From Uliginosibacterium gangwonense DSM 18521 (lineage in GTDB: Bacteria > Pseudomonadota > Gammaproteobacteria > Burkholderiales > Rhodocyclaceae): a stretch of DNA of 64,000 nucleotides. Where the stretch lies: assembly GCF_000373965.1 (NCBI RefSeq), contig NZ_KB892840.1, forward strand, positions 1 to 64,000, read 5' to 3'. Shown here piece after piece: positions 63,113-64,000 of this stretch (position 1 is its first letter; each line of letters starts with the position of its first letter). Below the pieces are notes generated by a model. The model was not told the DNA's origin. It did no database searches and saw only the letters and a list, made by a program, of their open reading frames with translations. Position numbers and translations under genes: made by a program.

Positions 63113-63856
63113 TCACGCGGTTAAATCTTGAATTTCCCGCCGTGAGGACACATTCAAAAGCAGCCACGATATCCAGGCGGCAATACCATCACCTGTCTTG
63201 GCAGACAACTCTATGACAGGAAGATCCGCCTGAATGGCTTTGGCCTCATCACGCGCACGGCTGGTGCTGAATTCTTCAATGTATGGCAAAAGATCCATTT
63301 TTGTGATCAACATCTGATCTGCCGCACGTACCATCACAGGATACTTTGCCGGTTTGTCGTCACCTTCCGTGACTGAAAGCAAAATCACATCCAGATGCTG
63401 CCCCACGTCAAAATTGGCAGGGCAAACAAGATTGCCGACATTTTCGATGAAGAGGATATCAATCCCCTCAAGGGGCAATTGATGCAAGGCCTCATGAACC
63501 ATGTGTGCATCAAGGTGGCAGGCCATCCCCGTAGTAATCTGCACAGCAGGCACGCCATGTCGGCGAATACGGTTCGCATCGTTCTCAGTTTCCAGATCCC
63601 CTTCTATAACGGCCATGCGCACCCCGTTGGGCAAGGCCCTAATGGTAGCCTCCAGCAGACTTGTCTTACCGCTGCCGGGGGCGGACATAATATTGATGGC
63701 AAGCACGCCATGTGCATCAAAATGGGCACGATTGTGGTCGGCCTGCCGGTCATTTTCATGCAGGAGGTCTTCCAGCACCTCAATGGTCTGGCGGTGCTCG
63801 TGATGGGGAACATAACGATGAGCCCCGGTAATGCTGCAACCACAGTCCTTGCACAT
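63113..63856 (-). CDS. hypB: Hydrogenase nickel incorporation GTPase HypB
   Basis: GTPase of 247 residues that delivers nickel to [NiFe]-hydrogenase with HypA. The N-terminus has the high-affinity metal motif MCKDCGCSI and a short His-containing stretch (HHEHRQ), much less His-rich than in some relatives. GTPase motifs are INIMSAPGSGKTSLL (P-loop), FIENVGNLVCPANFDVG with a nickel-binding Cys, and ITKMDLLPY (NKxD-like). It ends 126 bases from the pectate lyase stop. Further hyp genes are expected beyond the window end. Confidence 0.96.
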   Translation of the reverse strand: MCKDCGCSITGAHRYVPHHEHRQTIEVLEDLLHENDRQADHNRAHFDAHGVLAINIMSAPGSGKTSLLEATIRALPNGVRMAVIEGDLETENDANRIRRHGVPAVQITTGMACHLDAHMVHEALHQLPLEGIDILFIENVGNLVCPANFDVGQHLDVILLSVTEGDDKPAKYPVMVRAADQMLITKMDLLPYIEEFSTSRARDEAKAIQADLPVIELSAKTGDGIAAWISWLLLNVSSRREIQDLTA

Positions 63857-63892
63857 GATATTATCCTAACCAATAGGGGTTTGACGTTGTTC

Positions 63893-64000
63893 TCAACCAC
63901 CCACCTGCCACATAGGGCGGGTTTCCAGATTGATTCCATTACCTAAAAACTGGTGCTGAGCTGGCTTGCTGGCAAGGCTATCAAGGATGGCGGCCTCAAG
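63893..64000 (-). CDS. C-terminal end of an unidentified gene upstream of hypB (partial)
   Basis: A minus-strand frame open from the window end to a TGA at 63893, giving 35 residues that begin LEAAILDSLASKPAQHQFLG and end MWQVGG. It lies 36 bases upstream of hypB on the same strand, so it is probably in the same operon. HypA is the usual neighbour, but the HypA zinc CxxC motifs are not seen in this tail. It could be another hydrogenase accessory gene such as a HupK/HoxV-type protein. The fragment is too short to decide. Confidence 0.5.
   Translation of the reverse strand, partial: LEAAILDSLASKPAQHQFLGNGINLETRPMWQVGG

Noticed and set aside
1-64000. Mobile elements, CRISPR arrays, tRNA or rRNA genes and riboswitches
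   Set aside because: I looked for transposase or integrase motifs, direct-repeat arrays, tRNA-like folds and conserved riboswitch cores and saw none.

Overview
The window is a chromosomal segment of a Gram-negative, flagellated bacterium, most likely a betaproteobacterium (Rhodocyclales- or Neisseriales-like; this placement is inference). Evidence: a complete ISC iron-sulfur operon with IscR and an upstream cysE, a lexA of proteobacterial type, flgKL, grpE-dnaK-dnaJ, mnmC, trmJ, suhB, fabI, and a rhodoquinone-type rquA. Base composition is uniform, and I see no insertion sequence, integrase, tRNA, rRNA or CRISPR array. Both window ends cut a gene.

Region 1 (1-13603) is a beta-1,3-glucan (laminarin-type) utilisation locus. 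On the minus strand lie a GH149/GH94-like phosphorylase, a lipoprotein resembling a free-standing ExoP C-terminal domain, GH81 and GH16 endo-beta-1,3-glucanases, and a sugar ABC importer (binding protein and two permeases). A LacI-family regulator on the plus strand closes the locus. Four LacI-type palindromes sit in the intergenic gaps, two of them inside recognisable promoter spacers. This suggests outer hydrolysis, oligosaccharide import, then intracellular phosphorolysis under one local repressor.

Region 2 (13611-21256, minus) is cysE-iscR-(second cysteine desulfurase)-iscS-iscU-iscA-hscB-hscA-fdx-iscX, with a very good IscR type 1 box before iscR. Region 3 (21309-25760) holds housekeeping genes trmJ, suhB and mnmC, then lexA with a small unrecognised gene directly downstream. 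Region 4 (26036-30571) is flgK-flgL and a branched-chain amino-acid type binding protein.

Region 5 (30633-35132) begins with a perfect LexA box before a radical SAM/uracil-DNA-glycosylase-like DNA repair pair. A YhcC-type radical SAM gene and rquA follow. Region 6 (35116-42762) has an AraC regulator, a Ser/Thr kinase fused to a cyclic-nucleotide-binding domain, grpE-dnaK-dnaJ with a candidate heat-shock promoter, and fabI.

Region 7 (42952-57892) has aapJQM without aapP, a LysR regulator, and a purine catabolic block: uraD, uraH, puuD, puuE and xdhABC, followed by an NMT1/THI5-type ABC importer. Together these oxidise hypoxanthine/xanthine to urate and carry it to allantoate. Region 8 (58566-62986) holds two pectate lyases (PL3 and PL1) flanking a secreted 14-repeat Asp-box propeller protein. 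Region 9 (63113-64000) is hypB and the tail of an unidentified upstream gene, probably the edge of a [NiFe]-hydrogenase maturation cluster.
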